DNA of 64,000 nucleotides from NCBI RefSeq assembly GCF_900100365.1, contig NZ_FNKU01000001.1, positions 5,273,501 to 5,337,500 on the forward strand. Direction: 5' to 3'. Made by a program: the position numbers and the translations under genes. Positions 26,892-37,220 of this stretch are shown one piece after another. This DNA is from Pseudomonas cannabina (GTDB lineage: Bacteria > Pseudomonadota > Gammaproteobacteria > Pseudomonadales > Pseudomonadaceae). Under the pieces are notes generated by a model. The model did no database searches. It saw only the letters and a program-made list of their open reading frames with translations, and had not been told where the DNA came from. The number at the start of each line of letters is the position of its first letter. Position 1 is the first letter of the stretch.

Positions 26892-28496
26892 TTAGTGCCT
26901 GAAGTGGCGCATGCCGGTGAACACCATCGCAATGCCGGCTTCGTCTGCCGCGGCAATCACTTCGTTGTCGCGCATCGAGCCGCCCGGCTGGATAACGGCG
27001 GTGATGCCGACCTTGGCCGCGTTGTCGATGCCGTCACGGAACGGGAAGAAGGCGTCGGACGCCATCACCGCACCCTGCACCTGCAAGCCGGCATGCTCGG
27101 CCTTGATGGCTGCGATGCGTGCGGAGTTCACGCGGCTCATCTGGCCTGCGCCGACGCCGATGGTCTGGCGGTTGCGGGCGTAGACGATGGCATTGGACTT
27201 CACGTACTTGGCGACTTTCCAGGCGAAGATCAGGTCATGCATTTCGTGTTCGGTCGGTGCACGCCGGGTGACGACCTTGAGGTCGGCTTCGGTAATCATG
27301 CCGATGTCGCGGCTCTGCACCAGCAGACCGCCATTGACACGCTTGTAGTCCCAGGCCGGCAGACGCTCGTTCCACTGGCCGCTGGTCAGCAGGCGCACGT
27401 TGGCTTTGCTGGCGATGATGGTGCGTGCTTCGGCGCTGACGCTCGGGGCGATGATCACCTCGACGAACTGACGCTCGACGATGGCCTTGGCGGTTGCCGC
27501 ATCCAGCTCGCGGTTGAAGGCGATGATGCCGCCAAACGCCGATTCCGAGTCGGTGGCATAGGCCAGTTCGTAAGCCTGGCGGATGCCGCCTTCGTCATCC
27601 GGGCAGACTGCAACGCCGCACGGGTTGGCGTGCTTGACGATCACGCAGGCCGGCTTGACGAAGCTCTTGACGCATTCCAGTGCCGCATCGGTGTCGGCCA
27701 CGTTGTTGAACGACAGCTCTTTGCCCTGCAACTGGGTCGCGGTGGCGATGCCGACTTCGGCAGGTTTGGCTTCAACGTAGAGCGCCGCGCTCTGGTGCGG
27801 GTTCTCGCCGTAGCGCATTTCCTGAGCCTTGACGAACTGGGTGTTGAAGGTGCGCGGGAACTGGCTGCGGCCTTCGGTGCTGAGGGTTTCGGCCGTCTGG
27901 TCGACGCCGCCCAGGTAGTTGGCGATCATGCCGTCATAGGCGGCGGTGTGCTCGAACGCCTTGAGCATCAGCTCGAAACGCTGCGCGTAGGTCAAGCCAC
28001 CTGCCTTGAGGCTTTCCAGCACCCGGCCGTAGTCACCGGCGTTGACCACAATAGCGACGTCCTTGTGGTTCTTGGCAGCGGAACGGACCATGGTCGGGCC
28101 GCCGATGTCGATGTTTTCAATAGCAGTCGGCAAGTCGCAACCCGGTTTGGAAACCGTGGCTTCGAACGGGTACAGGTTGACCGCGACCAGATCGATCGGC
28201 TTGATGCCGTGCTCGTTCATGATGGCGTCGTCGACACCGCGACGGCCCAGAATGCCGCCGTGGATCTTCGGGTGCAGGGTCTTGACCCGGCCGTCCATCA
28301 TTTCAGCGAAGCCGGTGTAATCGGCCACTTCGACCGCCGCAACGCCGTTGTCCTTGAGCAGCTTGAATGTACCGCCAGTGGAAAGAATCTCGACGCCAAG
28401 CGCTTCAAGCTCGCGGGCAAATTCGAGGATTCCTGTCTTGTCGGATACGCTGATCAGAGCGCGGCGGATCGGCAGGCGGGTAGTCTGGTCGGTCAT
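26892..28496 (-). CDS. purH: Bifunctional AICAR transformylase / IMP cyclohydrolase PurH
   Basis: 534-residue enzyme for the last two steps to IMP. N-terminal MGS-like cyclohydrolase domain ([39 protein letters not shown]); C-terminal transformylase with [13 protein letters not shown], the K-H pair of the active site, and [20 protein letters not shown]. The ATG at 28496 (MTDQTTRLP) has GGAA upstream and is preferred over one seven codons earlier. Downstream of fis after a terminator-like hairpin. Confidence 0.96.
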   Translation of the reverse strand: MTDQTTRLPIRRALISVSDKTGILEFARELEALGVEILSTGGTFKLLKDNGVAAVEVADYTGFAEMMDGRVKTLHPKIHGGILGRRGVDDAIMNEHGIKPIDLVAVNLYPFEATVSKPGCDLPTAIENIDIGGPTMVRSAAKNHKDVAIVVNAGDYGRVLESLKAGGLTYAQRFELMLKAFEHTAAYDGMIANYLGGVDQTAETLSTEGRSQFPRTFNTQFVKAQEMRYGENPHQSAALYVEAKPAEVGIATATQLQGKELSFNNVADTDAALECVKSFVKPACVIVKHANPCGVAVCPDDEGGIRQAYELAYATDSESAFGGIIAFNRELDAATAKAIVERQFVEVIIAPSVSAEARTIIASKANVRLLTSGQWNERLPAWDYKRVNGGLLVQSRDIGMITEADLKVVTRRAPTEHEMHDLIFAWKVAKYVKSNAIVYARNRQTIGVGAGQMSRVNSARIAAIKAEHAGLQVQGAVMASDAFFPFRDGIDNAAKVGITAVIQPGGSMRDNEVIAAADEAGIAMVFTGMRHFRH

Positions 28497-28528
28497 CTCG
28501 GTTTCCATCAAAAGCAAAAGAAGTCAGC

Positions 28529-28565
28529 AAAAAAAACGACCGGGTGCAGGGAGGGCCGCTTTTTC
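28529..28565 (-). terminator. Rho-independent terminator between fis and purH
   Basis: On the minus strand after the fis stop, AAAAAGCGGCC and GGTCGTTTTTTTT can pair (with two G-T wobbles) around a loop of about 12 nt and end in eight T residues. This is the clearest terminator in the window. Confidence 0.65.
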
Positions 28566-28578
28566 TGTTTTGAATGCT

Positions 28579-28899
28579 TTAAAGCAGATCGTACTGTTTG
28601 AGTTTCTTGCGCAGCGTGCCGCGATTCAGCCCCAGCAGCTCGGAAGCCTTGGTCTGGTTGCCCTTGACGTAGTTCATCACGCTTTCCAGAAGCGGGGCCT
28701 CGACTTCCGACAACACCAGGTTGTAGACGTCAGTGACGGATGCGCCTTCGAGGTGGGCGAAATAATTGTGCAACGCCTTCTCGACGCTTCCGCGCAGGGT
28801 CTGACCCTCTTCGCTCGGCGTGTTGAGGTGCTGTTTCAAATTGACATTGTCGCTCACAGGGGCTGTTCCACTCACTAAAGTCTCGGTCATCAACGTCAT
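28579..28899 (-). CDS. fis: DNA-binding protein Fis
   Basis: 106-residue nucleoid-associated, DNA-bending regulator. The C-terminal helix-turn-helix is textbook: [20 protein letters not shown] followed by [13 protein letters not shown]; the N-terminal region carries the beta-hairpin arms and dimer helices. Its ATG overlaps the dusB stop (ATGA), the dus-fis operon organisation widespread in gamma-proteobacteria. Length is slightly above the E. coli protein (98). Confidence 0.96.
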   Translation of the reverse strand: MTLMTETLVSGTAPVSDNVNLKQHLNTPSEEGQTLRGSVEKALHNYFAHLEGASVTDVYNLVLSEVEAPLLESVMNYVKGNQTKASELLGLNRGTLRKKLKQYDLL

Positions 28900-29909
28900 G
28901 CGGCCACCTCTTTATCATTCTGGTTATCCGGGCCCTTGCAGCCTTGGCTGAAGAACTCCCGAACGTTGGCGCACTGTGCTTCCGTATCTTCCAAACGATT
29001 GAAAAGGGCGCGAAACTCTCTGGCGCCCGGCAGGGTTGCGAGATACCAGCCGACATGCTTGCGCGCGATACGCACACCCATCACGTCGCCATAGAAAACG
29101 TGGAGCGCTGCCAGATGCTCAAGCAGAATGCGTTCCACTTCACTCAACTGCAGGGCCGGCAGTGTTTCCCCGGTGCGCAGGTAGTGTTCTATCTCGCGAA
29201 AAATCCAGGGGCGCCCCTGGGCGGCCCTGCCAATCAGTAATCCGTCCGCGCCGGTGGCCTGGAGCACGCGCCGGGCCTTTTCCGGTGAATCGATGTCGCC
29301 ATTGGCAAAGACCGGAATCGACACCGCTTGCTTGATCGTGGCGATGGTGTCGTACTCGGCTTCACCGGTGTAAAGGTCAGCCCGGGTGCGTCCGTGTACC
29401 GCCAATGCCTGAATGCCGGCCTGTTCGGCGATTTTCGCCACGGTCAGACCGTTGCGGTTGTCGCGATCCCAGCCCGTGCGGATCTTCAGCGTGACGGGCA
29501 CATCGACTGCCGCCACCACGGCCTGCAGGATGTCATTGACCAGTTGTTCGTCTTTCAGCAGCGCCGAACCGGCCGCCTTGTTACAGACTTTCTTGGCCGG
29601 GCAGCCCATGTTGATGTCGATGATCTGGGCGCCCAGTTCGACATTGGCACGTGCCGCATCGGCCAGCATCTGCGGATCACCCCCGGCGATCTGTACCGAG
29701 CGGGGCTCGGGATCGCCTTCGTGGATCATGCGCAGACGCGATTTGCGGCTGTTCCACAGGCTCATGTCACTGGTGACCATTTCCGACACCACCAGCCCCG
29801 CACCGAGTTGTCGGCACAGCTGACGGAAAGGCTGGTCGGTGACGCCCGCCATCGGGGCGAGAACCAGGCCGTTGTGCACTGTATATGGGCCGATGCGTAC
29901 TGCCGACAT
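28896..29909 (-). CDS. dusB: tRNA dihydrouridine synthase DusB
   Basis: 337-residue FMN enzyme reducing uridine in tRNA D-loops. [20 protein letters not shown], the [20 protein letters not shown] segment with the catalytic Cys, IKIRTGW-type loop ([14 protein letters not shown]), [16 protein letters not shown] and [18 protein letters not shown] are all present. Start at MSAVRIG; an upstream ATG in the same frame is not conserved in the family. First gene of dusB-fis. Confidence 0.95.
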   Translation of the reverse strand: MSAVRIGPYTVHNGLVLAPMAGVTDQPFRQLCRQLGAGLVVSEMVTSDMSLWNSRKSRLRMIHEGDPEPRSVQIAGGDPQMLADAARANVELGAQIIDINMGCPAKKVCNKAAGSALLKDEQLVNDILQAVVAAVDVPVTLKIRTGWDRDNRNGLTVAKIAEQAGIQALAVHGRTRADLYTGEAEYDTIATIKQAVSIPVFANGDIDSPEKARRVLQATGADGLLIGRAAQGRPWIFREIEHYLRTGETLPALQLSEVERILLEHLAALHVFYGDVMGVRIARKHVGWYLATLPGAREFRALFNRLEDTEAQCANVREFFSQGCKGPDNQNDKEVAA

Positions 29910-30227
29910 AGCCTTACCTGTTGTGGAGGCCAAATCATCCGCAGGCCGTGTAAAAAAAACGTTTCACCCGGTCTGCAACGGCCCGTCCAGCCAGCCGCTT
30001 GCGCCACCGTCAGATCGAACCGAGAGTTTGAAAAAGGGTTGACATGATACCCGCTCTCGATGACTGGATAAAGGCTGAATTGGATAAAATCTGAACAGCT
30101 GTCTTCGGCCCTTGAAGAACGTAATCAAGCGCCGATTCATAGAAAAACTTCGGTGATCATGCTGCGTTCTATAGCGCAAATCAGGCCAGTCAGGGCCGTT
30201 AAGGGAGTGGGTTGCGGTAATCGCCTG
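29910..30227. other. 318-bp gap upstream of dusB
   Basis: No gene, RNA or strong hairpin seen. It must hold the dusB-fis promoter. A TTGACA occurs near 30040 on the plus strand, but without a matching -10 and without a plus-strand gene to serve. Confidence 0.5.
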
Positions 30228-31544
30228 TCATTCGGGAGAGCGGAAGTTCAGGCTGTAATTCACCGCTTTGGCGCCCGGATCAAGGATGTCCAGCGCAATA
30301 TGGATCGGCGTCTGCGGCGGCATCTCATCCTTGCCGGCCAGCTCGCCACTCAAGTATTCGCTCGGTTTGAACCGACGACTGGCAATCAACTGGCCGCTGG
30401 TGTCGGAAAAACGCAGCTCCAGCAGCGGGAATGGCTGAGAAAACGGTGCGCGGTTGTAGATGATCGCGTCGACCACCAGCGCCCCCTGAAAATCGGGGTG
30501 GCTGCGCACCACCAGATTGCTGCTCTTGAGTTGGGCAATGTCGACTTTACTCGGCACCTTGCAGCCAATCTGCGGGCAGATTTCCTGAAACCAGGGGCGG
30601 TATTGGTCTTGGCGCGCCAGTTGGTCGAAGTGATACCAGATGTATTGACCCGCCAGACCGGCCAGCGCCAGCACAACCAGCACGATCCAGGCGAGGCGCC
30701 GGCCCCAGCGCGGCTTGGGCCGCTGCCAGTCCAGCTGCAAAGGGTCGTCGGTGAGGTCCAGCAATGCCTGATCGCGCACGGCCGGTTCGTTGCGGGCACG
30801 TTTGCTGCGCAGATCAGGCTCGGGCTCATGCTCGTCATCCTGATCGTCGTCATCCACTGCGGACCAGCGCTCGGCCTTCTCGACAGGCAGCGCCTTGCGC
30901 TGAATGATGACGGGCACGTGTGGCTCGTCATCATCGAGGTCTTTATCCAGCGACAGCGAGGGCTCGGTACGGTCGTTGTCCGACACGGGTTCTGGCTCTT
31001 CGGTGGAATCTTGCGAAACGACCTCGGCGTGCAGCTCCGGCAAATGCTCGACGTCGTCGTTGTGCAGCGTGTCGACCCAGGCGGCCTCGTCGGTCTGACG
31101 GGTGTCGCGCTTGGCGGTGAGGCTTACCGTGTCGTTATCGGCAGGGCTGGCCGTTTGCTCGAAGGTGTCCGGCCGGCGGGTCTCGCGTTGTTCGAGGCGC
31201 GCCAGCTCTTCGTCCAGATTAAGGTTGTCCAGGTCCATTTCGCTGACCTGCCAGATGTCATCGTCGTCCTCGACGGCCTTGGCCTGCGAGGGCTGTGGCG
31301 TGAATGCCGGCTGCGGCGTGACGGGCTGTTCAGGCAGCGATTGCTCGGTGACGGCGGGTAGCGGCGCAACCACCGTGCGCCCGGAGTCGTCGATGGCACG
31401 CTGTTCCAGCAACTGCCGGGCGGCGTTGAAAACCTGCAGGCAGGCGCCGCAACGCACCACGCCGCGCGCCACGCTCAATTGTGCGTGGCTGACTCGGAAA
31501 CTGGTTTGGCAGTGCGGGCACTGGGTGACAAAGCTGTCGGTCAT
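30228..31544 (-). CDS. Zinc-ribbon, DUF3426 membrane protein
   Basis: 438 residues. An MJ0042-type zinc ribbon opens the protein (TQCPHCQTSFRV...VRCGACLQVFNA), followed by a very acidic, low-complexity linker of about 200 residues rich in D/E/P, a single membrane helix (near residue 285, LAWIVLVVLALAGLAGQYIW) and a C-terminal DUF3426 beta domain. The layout suggests a cytoplasmic zinc sensor or binding head tethered to a periplasmic domain. It is conserved beside prmA in Pseudomonas, but its role is unknown. 24 bp downstream of prmA, likely one transcript. Confidence 0.85.
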   Translation of the reverse strand: MTDSFVTQCPHCQTSFRVSHAQLSVARGVVRCGACLQVFNAARQLLEQRAIDDSGRTVVAPLPAVTEQSLPEQPVTPQPAFTPQPSQAKAVEDDDDIWQVSEMDLDNLNLDEELARLEQRETRRPDTFEQTASPADNDTVSLTAKRDTRQTDEAAWVDTLHNDDVEHLPELHAEVVSQDSTEEPEPVSDNDRTEPSLSLDKDLDDDEPHVPVIIQRKALPVEKAERWSAVDDDDQDDEHEPEPDLRSKRARNEPAVRDQALLDLTDDPLQLDWQRPKPRWGRRLAWIVLVVLALAGLAGQYIWYHFDQLARQDQYRPWFQEICPQIGCKVPSKVDIAQLKSSNLVVRSHPDFQGALVVDAIIYNRAPFSQPFPLLELRFSDTSGQLIASRRFKPSEYLSGELAGKDEMPPQTPIHIALDILDPGAKAVNYSLNFRSPE

Positions 31545-31568
31545 GCGGCAGTCCGGTTCAGGCGGCGA

Positions 31569-32447
31569 TTAACGGCGGCGGCCCGTGATGCGTACCCAGC
31601 CATCACGGTTTGCGATCGGGTCAAGCTCAAAGTTTTCAGCATAGGCTGCAGCGACTTCTTCGCCCTGTTCGGCGAGAATCCCGGACAGCGCCAAGCGACC
31701 ACCGGTCTTGACCAGCGTGGTCAGCTGCGGCGCCAGCGACACCAGCGGGCCGGCCAGAATGTTGGCCACCAGCACGTTGGCCTGCTGAGCGGGCAAGTCT
31801 TGCGGCAGGTACAGCGGGAAACGTTCGGCTGCGATGTTGTTGCGCCCGGCGTTATCACGCGAGGCTTCCAGCGCCTGCACGTCGATGTCGGTGCCGACTG
31901 CCTGGCTGGCACCCAGCAGCAGCGCCGCGATGGCCAGAATGCCCGAGCCGCAACCGAAATCCAGTACGTTGCAGCCTTTGAGGTCCTGACCGTCCAGCCA
32001 CTCGAGGCACAGGGCGGTGGTCGGGTGCGTGCCGGTGCCGAATGCCAGGCCCGGGTCGAGCAGCAGGTTCACGGCATCCGGTTCCGGCGCAGCGTGCCAG
32101 CTGGGTACGATCCACAGGCGCTGGCCAAAGCGCATCGGCTGGAAGTTGTCCATCCAGCTGCGTTCCCAGTCCTGATCCTCGATGACTTCGGCGCTGTGCT
32201 CAGGCAGTTCTGCGCCGGTCAGCAGGCTCAAGTGGGCGAGAACCATTTCGGCATTGGTGTCGGCTTCGAACAGCGCCAGCAAGTGGGTGTGCGTCCACAA
32301 GGGCGTGGTGTTGAGCTCGGGCTCGAAAATCGGCTGGTCTTCGGCGTCCATGAAGGTCACAGACACGGCACCGACTTCAAGCAGGGCGTCCTCGTAGGTT
32401 TCGGCTTGTTCTGGGCTGATGGCGAGACGGACTTGCAGCCAAGGCAT
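31569..32447 (-). CDS. prmA: Ribosomal protein L11 methyltransferase PrmA
   Basis: 292-residue SAM methyltransferase that trimethylates L11. Substrate-recognition N-terminal domain ([20 protein letters not shown]), then the Rossmann core: [37 protein letters not shown] (SAM motif I) and [18 protein letters not shown] with the NxL substrate motif. Normal length and intact. Downstream of accC but separated from it by a terminator. Confidence 0.96.
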   Translation of the reverse strand: MPWLQVRLAISPEQAETYEDALLEVGAVSVTFMDAEDQPIFEPELNTTPLWTHTHLLALFEADTNAEMVLAHLSLLTGAELPEHSAEVIEDQDWERSWMDNFQPMRFGQRLWIVPSWHAAPEPDAVNLLLDPGLAFGTGTHPTTALCLEWLDGQDLKGCNVLDFGCGSGILAIAALLLGASQAVGTDIDVQALEASRDNAGRNNIAAERFPLYLPQDLPAQQANVLVANILAGPLVSLAPQLTTLVKTGGRLALSGILAEQGEEVAAAYAENFELDPIANRDGWVRITGRRR

Positions 32448-32540
32448 GGCGGATTACCTTCGATTCTGAAATAGGTGCGGCTTGCGCGGCCCTTGAGGCC
32501 GCAGGAAGCGGGCAAGTTTACTGCTATGCGCTGCAAACAA

Positions 32541-32564
32541 CAAAGCCGCATCACTGCGGCTTTG
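32541..32564 (-). terminator. Rho-independent terminator of accBC
   Basis: CAAAGCCGCA and TGCGGCTTTG form a perfect 10-bp stem with a TCAC loop 20 bp after the accC stop. On the minus strand it is followed by TTGTTTG. Confidence 0.75.
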
Positions 32565-32584
32565 TCGTTGTGAAACACACTGGC

Positions 32585-33928
32585 TTATTGATTGGCCAGT
32601 TTATGCTCCAGGTAATGGATGTTGACGCCGCCTTCGCAGAAGCCTTCATCACGGGTCAGATCACGGTGAAGCGGGATGTTGGTCTTGATCCCGTCGACCA
32701 CGATTTCATCCAGGGCATTGCGCATGCGTGCCATGGCTTCTTCGCGAGTCGCGCCCCAGGTGATCACTTTGCCGATCAGCGAGTCGTAGTTCGACGGCAC
32801 TTTGTAACCGCTGTACAGGTGCGAATCGACCCGCACGCCATTACCGCCCGGCGCATGGAAATGCTTGACCAGACCCGGGCTCGGAACGAAGGTTTTCGGG
32901 TCTTCAGCGTTGATCCGGCATTCCAGCGCATGACCCTTGATGACCACGTCATCCTGGGTGTACGACAGTTTGTTGCCGGCGGCGATGCTGAGCATCTCCT
33001 TGACGATGTCGATACCGGTGACCATTTCCGAAACCGGATGCTCCACCTGAACACGGGTGTTCATTTCGATGAAGTAGAAACGACCGTTCTCGTACAGGAA
33101 CTCGAAAGTCCCCGCGCCGCGATAACCGATGTCGATACATGCCTTGACGCAGGCGGCCAGTACATCAGCGCGTGCCTGTTCGTCGATGAACGGTGCCGGT
33201 GCTTCTTCCAGAACTTTCTGGTGACGACGTTGCAGCGAGCAATCGCGGTCGCCCAGATGAATCGCCTGACCCTGGCCATCGGAAATGACCTGGACTTCCA
33301 CGTGACGCGGGTTGGTCAGGTATTTTTCCAGATAGACCATCGGGTTGCTGAACCAGGCGGCCGCTTCGGCGCGGGTCTGGGAAGCGGCCTCGATCAGGTC
33401 CTCTTCACGATGAACCACACGCATGCCGCGACCACCACCGCCACCGGCGGCCTTGATGATCACCGGATAACCGACTTCGCGACCGATGCGCAGCGCAGTC
33501 GCTTCGTCTTCCGGCAGCGGGCCGTCAGAACCCGGAACGGTAGGCACATTGGCCAGCTTCATGGCGTCCTTGGCAGAAACCTTGTCGCCCATCAGGCGAA
33601 TGGTGTCTGCTTTCGGGCCGATGAAGGCAAAGCCGGATTTTTCGACCTGTTCGGCGAAATCGGCATTTTCCGCGAGGAAACCGTAGCCAGGGTGAATCGC
33701 CGTGGCGCCGGTCACTTCGGCAGCGGAAATGATCGCCGGAATGTTCAGGTAAGACAGGTTGGCCGGTGCCGGACCGATGCAGACGGTTTCGTCTGCCAGG
33801 CCCAGGTGCATCAGCTCGCGATCTGCCGTGGAGTGTACAGCGACGGTCTTGATGCCCAGTTCTTTACAGGCACGCAAGATGCGCAAGGCAATTTCGCCGC
33901 GGTTGGCGATCAGAACTTTTTCCAACAT
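32585..33928 (-). CDS. accC: Acetyl-CoA carboxylase, biotin carboxylase subunit AccC
   Basis: 447-residue ATP-grasp enzyme that carboxylates the biotin on AccB, first step of fatty-acid synthesis. [20 protein letters not shown], the glycine-rich [14 protein letters not shown] loop, [20 protein letters not shown] and the [18 protein letters not shown] motif are all present. The ATG at 33928 is 17 bp from the accB stop and is preferred over an earlier in-frame start that would nearly abut it. Co-transcribed with accB. Confidence 0.97.
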   Translation of the reverse strand: MLEKVLIANRGEIALRILRACKELGIKTVAVHSTADRELMHLGLADETVCIGPAPANLSYLNIPAIISAAEVTGATAIHPGYGFLAENADFAEQVEKSGFAFIGPKADTIRLMGDKVSAKDAMKLANVPTVPGSDGPLPEDEATALRIGREVGYPVIIKAAGGGGGRGMRVVHREEDLIEAASQTRAEAAAWFSNPMVYLEKYLTNPRHVEVQVISDGQGQAIHLGDRDCSLQRRHQKVLEEAPAPFIDEQARADVLAACVKACIDIGYRGAGTFEFLYENGRFYFIEMNTRVQVEHPVSEMVTGIDIVKEMLSIAAGNKLSYTQDDVVIKGHALECRINAEDPKTFVPSPGLVKHFHAPGGNGVRVDSHLYSGYKVPSNYDSLIGKVITWGATREEAMARMRNALDEIVVDGIKTNIPLHRDLTRDEGFCEGGVNIHYLEHKLANQ

Positions 33929-33945
33929 CGCAGGCTCTCCCCGGT

Positions 33946-34401
33946 TCAAACGATAGTGAACAGCGGCTGGTCAAACTCAACCGGCTGACCGTTTTCTACC
34001 AGGATGGATTCGATCACACCGCTGGCTTCTGCCGTGATGTGGTTCATCATTTTCATCGCTTCGACGATGCAGATGGTGTCGCCTTTCTTGACGGTCTGGC
34101 CGACTTCGACGAATGCTGGCGAAGTAGGCGCCGGGGTACGGTAGAACGTACCGACCATTGGCGACTTGACCACAAAACCGTTCAGCTTGGGAGCCGATGG
34201 CGCTTCTGGCGCAGCCGGAGCGGCGGCAGGTGCCGGGGCTGCTACCGGAGCAGCCACTGGAGCAGGAGCGTAGTAGGGCTGTGCCGGGGTCTTGCTGTGG
34301 CGGCTGATCCGTACAGACTCTTCGCCTTCACGAATTTCCAGCTCGTCAATGCCGGACTCTTCCAGCAATTCGATCAGTTTCTTGACTTTGCGAATATCCA
34401 T
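33946..34401 (-). CDS. accB: Biotin carboxyl carrier protein AccB
   Basis: 151 residues: N-terminal dimer or interaction helix ([20 protein letters not shown]), an Ala/Pro-rich flexible linker (about residues 45-70), and the biotinyl domain ([15 protein letters not shown]) with the biotin-accepting Lys in [11 protein letters not shown]. Precedes accC, 78 bp after aroQ; standard Pseudomonas order aroQ-accB-accC. Confidence 0.97.
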   Translation of the reverse strand: MDIRKVKKLIELLEESGIDELEIREGEESVRISRHSKTPAQPYYAPAPVAAPVAAPAPAAAPAAPEAPSAPKLNGFVVKSPMVGTFYRTPAPTSPAFVEVGQTVKKGDTICIVEAMKMMNHITAEASGVIESILVENGQPVEFDQPLFTIV

Positions 34402-34478
34402 TAATCAACTCCCAAGGTTCTGTAAGGGCATTTTGCCGGCTGCTTCAGGCCGCGTGGTCAGCTTCAAGGCTGAACGCG

Positions 34479-34931
34479 TCACGGCCTGGCATTGGCGGCC
34501 AGTTGTTCCAGAGCGGCTTCCAGGGCCAGACGGTATCCACTGGCGCCCAGGCCGCAGATCACTCCTACCGCGACGTCTGAAAAGTAGGAGTGATGACGGA
34601 AAGGTTCGCGTTTGTGCACGTTCGACAAGTGCACTTCGATGAATGGGATGCTCACTCCCATCAGCGCGTCACGTATTGCGACGCTTGTATGCGTAAAAGC
34701 AGCCGGATTGATCAAAATAAAATCCACACCCTCGTCACGGGCAGCGTGAATCCGGTCGATCAGTTCATATTCGGCATTGCTTTGCAGGTACATCAGATGG
34801 TGACCGGCATCGCGTGCGCGCTGCTCTAGGTCCTGGTTGATCTGTGGCAGGGTAATGGTGCCGTAGACCCCGGGTTCCCGAGTACCGAGCAGGTTCAGGT
34901 TGGGCCCGTGAAGGACCAGGATAGTCGCCAT
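34479..34931 (-). CDS. aroQ: Type II 3-dehydroquinate dehydratase AroQ
   Basis: 150-residue dodecameric dehydratase of the shikimate pathway. [20 protein letters not shown] with the catalytic Tyr, [33 protein letters not shown] and [15 protein letters not shown] are diagnostic. Complete and of normal length. Confidence 0.96.
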   Translation of the reverse strand: MATILVLHGPNLNLLGTREPGVYGTITLPQINQDLEQRARDAGHHLMYLQSNAEYELIDRIHAARDEGVDFILINPAAFTHTSVAIRDALMGVSIPFIEVHLSNVHKREPFRHHSYFSDVAVGVICGLGASGYRLALEAALEQLAANARP

Positions 34932-35060
34932 TGCGTGTTCCTTTTGTTGTCTGCGAGCGGGTTACGCCCGGCGACTATGCCGGAAGGGCAATGGACTGTC
35001 CAGTTAACTACAGTAGCCAGCACGATGAGCGATATTCGCGCAAAGTTTGTGACTCACCGT

Positions 35061-36848
35061 TTAGTTTTGGTCATTTGCTCTATTCAGACGCTCGATCATG
35101 CCTGCCACGTCTATTTCGCCGACGACGCGTACGTTTTGCAGTTCTTCGCCGTTTTTCGCGAAAAAAAGCATCGCGGGCGGGCCGAAGAGTTTGTAACGGT
35201 CGAGCAAAGCGCGTTGTTCTGCGTTGCTTTGCGTCATGTCGAAACGGATCAGGCTATAGCCTGCCAGCCCGGCGACGACACCCGGGTCAGGCAGGACTTC
35301 GTGTTCGATGACCTTGCAACTGATGCACCAGTCGGCATACCAGTCGAGCAGCAGGGGCTTGCCGGCGTTGCGGGCTTCTTGCAGCACACGGTCCAGCTCG
35401 GCCGAGGTGGTGATCGTCTGCCATTGCGCAGAAGCCGTGGACGCTGCTGTCCCGTTGTTTGCAGGGGCGTACTCGCGGCCCAGCGGGCGCATGGGGTCGG
35501 TTTGCCCGGACAGCGCGCCGTACCAGCAGGCCAGCGCGTAGACCAGCAGCGCCAGCCCGAGCAGTTGGGCGAGTTTTTGCCGGGTGGTTTTTTCGGTGAA
35601 TTCCAGTGCGCCCAGAAACAGCGCTACGCCAGCCGACAGCAGGCCGACCAGCAGCAGGGTGATCTGCCCCGGCAGCACGCGGCTGAGCAGGCCGATGGCC
35701 AATGCCAGGAGTAGCACGCCAATGGCATTCTTCACAGTGACCAGCCATGGCCCGCTTTTCGGCAGCCAGGTGGCGCCGCCCGTGGCGATCAACAGCAATG
35801 GCGCGCCCATTCCCAGCCCCAGGGCAAACAGTTTCAGCCCGCCACCGACGGCGTCGCCGCTGGCGCTGATGTACAGCAGCGCGCCCGCCAGCGGAGCGGA
35901 AACGCAAGGCGAGACCAGCAGGCTGGAAACCACGCCCAGCACCGCCGCGCCCCACAGTGACCCGCCTTCGGTTTTGCCGGCGATACGGTCCAGACGCGAG
36001 CTGATCGCTTGCGGCAGACGCAGTTCGAACGCGCCGAACATGGCGATGGCGAAAATCACGAAGAACGCCGAGAAAGGCACCAGAACCCAGGCCGATTGCA
36101 ATCGTGCCTGGAGATTCAAGCCTGCACCGAATACACCCATCAGCGCGCCCAGCAGCGCAAAACAGGCCGCCATCGGCAGCACATACGCGAGGGACAGGCT
36201 CAAGCCGCGCAAGCCGCCGACGTGGCCGCGCAGGACCACGCCGGACAGAATCGGCAGCATCGGCAATACACACGGCGTAAAGGTCAGACCCACACCGGCG
36301 AAGAAAAACAATGCCAGCTCTTTCCAGCTCCAGGTGGCTGCGGTGGCCGGTGCGGACAGGTTGGCGGTCGGGCTGGCCGCCACGTCGCCGATGCTCAGGC
36401 GCTCGGTCTCAGGCGGATAGCACAAGCCTTTGTCGGCGCAGCCCTGATAGGTGACGACCAGGGTGAAGGGGCGCTGTTCTCCGGGCTTGCGTGGCAAGTC
36501 GATATCGAGAATGCCGTGATAGACCTCGACGTCGCCGAAGTACTCGTCATGCTTCTGTTCGCCCTTGGGCAATTGCGCTTCGCCCAGGCCGATATCTGCG
36601 GGCTCGGTGCGGAACTGGAAGCGATGCCGATACAGATAATAGCCTTCGGTGGCGACCAGGCGCAGCTTGATCGACTCCGGCGTGGTATCGATCAGGCTCA
36701 ACTGAAACGCCTGACGAACGGGCAGAAAATCTTTGCTGTTATCCAGCGAGGTGCCGCCCAGCGTCGATGCGGGACGGCTGTCCAGCAGGCCCGCAGCGGA
36801 AACGGGCAGGGCCAGGATCAGTAATATCAGGCAAAGCAAACGGCGCAT
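35061..36848 (-). CDS. dsbD: Thiol:disulfide interchange protein DsbD
   Basis: 595-residue inner-membrane protein that carries electrons from cytoplasmic thioredoxin to periplasmic DsbC/DsbG and cytochrome c maturation. Signal peptide (RRLLCLILLILALPVSAAG), periplasmic alpha domain with its Cys pair in GCADKGLCYPPE, eight-helix beta domain with Cys in FTPCVLPMLPILSG and LLVSPCVSAPLAG, and a thioredoxin-like gamma domain with DWCISCKVIE. All six Cys are present. Start at MRRLLC is chosen because it begins the signal peptide. Confidence 0.95.
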   Translation of the reverse strand: MRRLLCLILLILALPVSAAGLLDSRPASTLGGTSLDNSKDFLPVRQAFQLSLIDTTPESIKLRLVATEGYYLYRHRFQFRTEPADIGLGEAQLPKGEQKHDEYFGDVEVYHGILDIDLPRKPGEQRPFTLVVTYQGCADKGLCYPPETERLSIGDVAASPTANLSAPATAATWSWKELALFFFAGVGLTFTPCVLPMLPILSGVVLRGHVGGLRGLSLSLAYVLPMAACFALLGALMGVFGAGLNLQARLQSAWVLVPFSAFFVIFAIAMFGAFELRLPQAISSRLDRIAGKTEGGSLWGAAVLGVVSSLLVSPCVSAPLAGALLYISASGDAVGGGLKLFALGLGMGAPLLLIATGGATWLPKSGPWLVTVKNAIGVLLLALAIGLLSRVLPGQITLLLVGLLSAGVALFLGALEFTEKTTRQKLAQLLGLALLVYALACWYGALSGQTDPMRPLGREYAPANNGTAASTASAQWQTITTSAELDRVLQEARNAGKPLLLDWYADWCISCKVIEHEVLPDPGVVAGLAGYSLIRFDMTQSNAEQRALLDRYKLFGPPAMLFFAKNGEELQNVRVVGEIDVAGMIERLNRANDQN

Positions 36849-36947
36849 GGCAATCTCGAATCTCGAAAGTCCGCGCATGATAACGGAGTGCTTCCCGGCC
36901 TGCTGAGCTGTGGTTTGTAAGGGGCGGTTTCAGGGCGTCTGGCTGGG

Positions 36948-37220
36948 CTATTTGCCATCCGAGGAAAAACTGCCGCCCGCGTCCCGCTCATAGAATTCCG
37001 GGATGTTGTATTTGTAGGTCTCAAGCCAGCGTTGCAGGCTCAGGTCGCGTTCCGTGGACGTATTGGCCTGCGGCGTTGGCGACGCTGCCTTGCCGCTGGC
37101 CTGTAGTTGCAGCCAGGTCTCGGCCTGGGTTGGCGCGGGGGGCGACGACTCACCGTTGTCGGCCCAGCCGTTTCCTGCAATCACCAGTGAGGTGATGCCT
37201 GCCAGCACGATGCGTTTCAT
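36948..37220 (-). CDS. DUF3613 small exported protein of the Tad locus
   Basis: 90 residues with a signal peptide (KRIVLAGITSLVIAGNGWA) and a short domain containing AETWLQLQASGKAAS and LQRWLETYKYNIPEFYERD. DUF3613 proteins are found at the end of Tad operons in pseudomonads; function unknown. Its ATG overlaps the tadD stop, so it belongs to the operon. Last gene of the minus-strand pilus operon. Confidence 0.8.
   Translation of the reverse strand: MKRIVLAGITSLVIAGNGWADNGESSPPAPTQAETWLQLQASGKAASPTPQANTSTERDLSLQRWLETYKYNIPEFYERDAGGSFSSDGK

Noticed and set aside
26895..28601. Long open frame of 568 codons antisense to purH
   Set aside because: purH is complete with all motifs in the opposite strand; high-GC codon use opens the antisense frame and its translation shows no domain.
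30040..30070. TTGACA promoter on the plus strand
   Set aside because: No -10 at a proper distance and no plus-strand gene downstream.
32570..33988. Long open frame antisense to accC
   Set aside because: Same effect as above; accC is beyond doubt.
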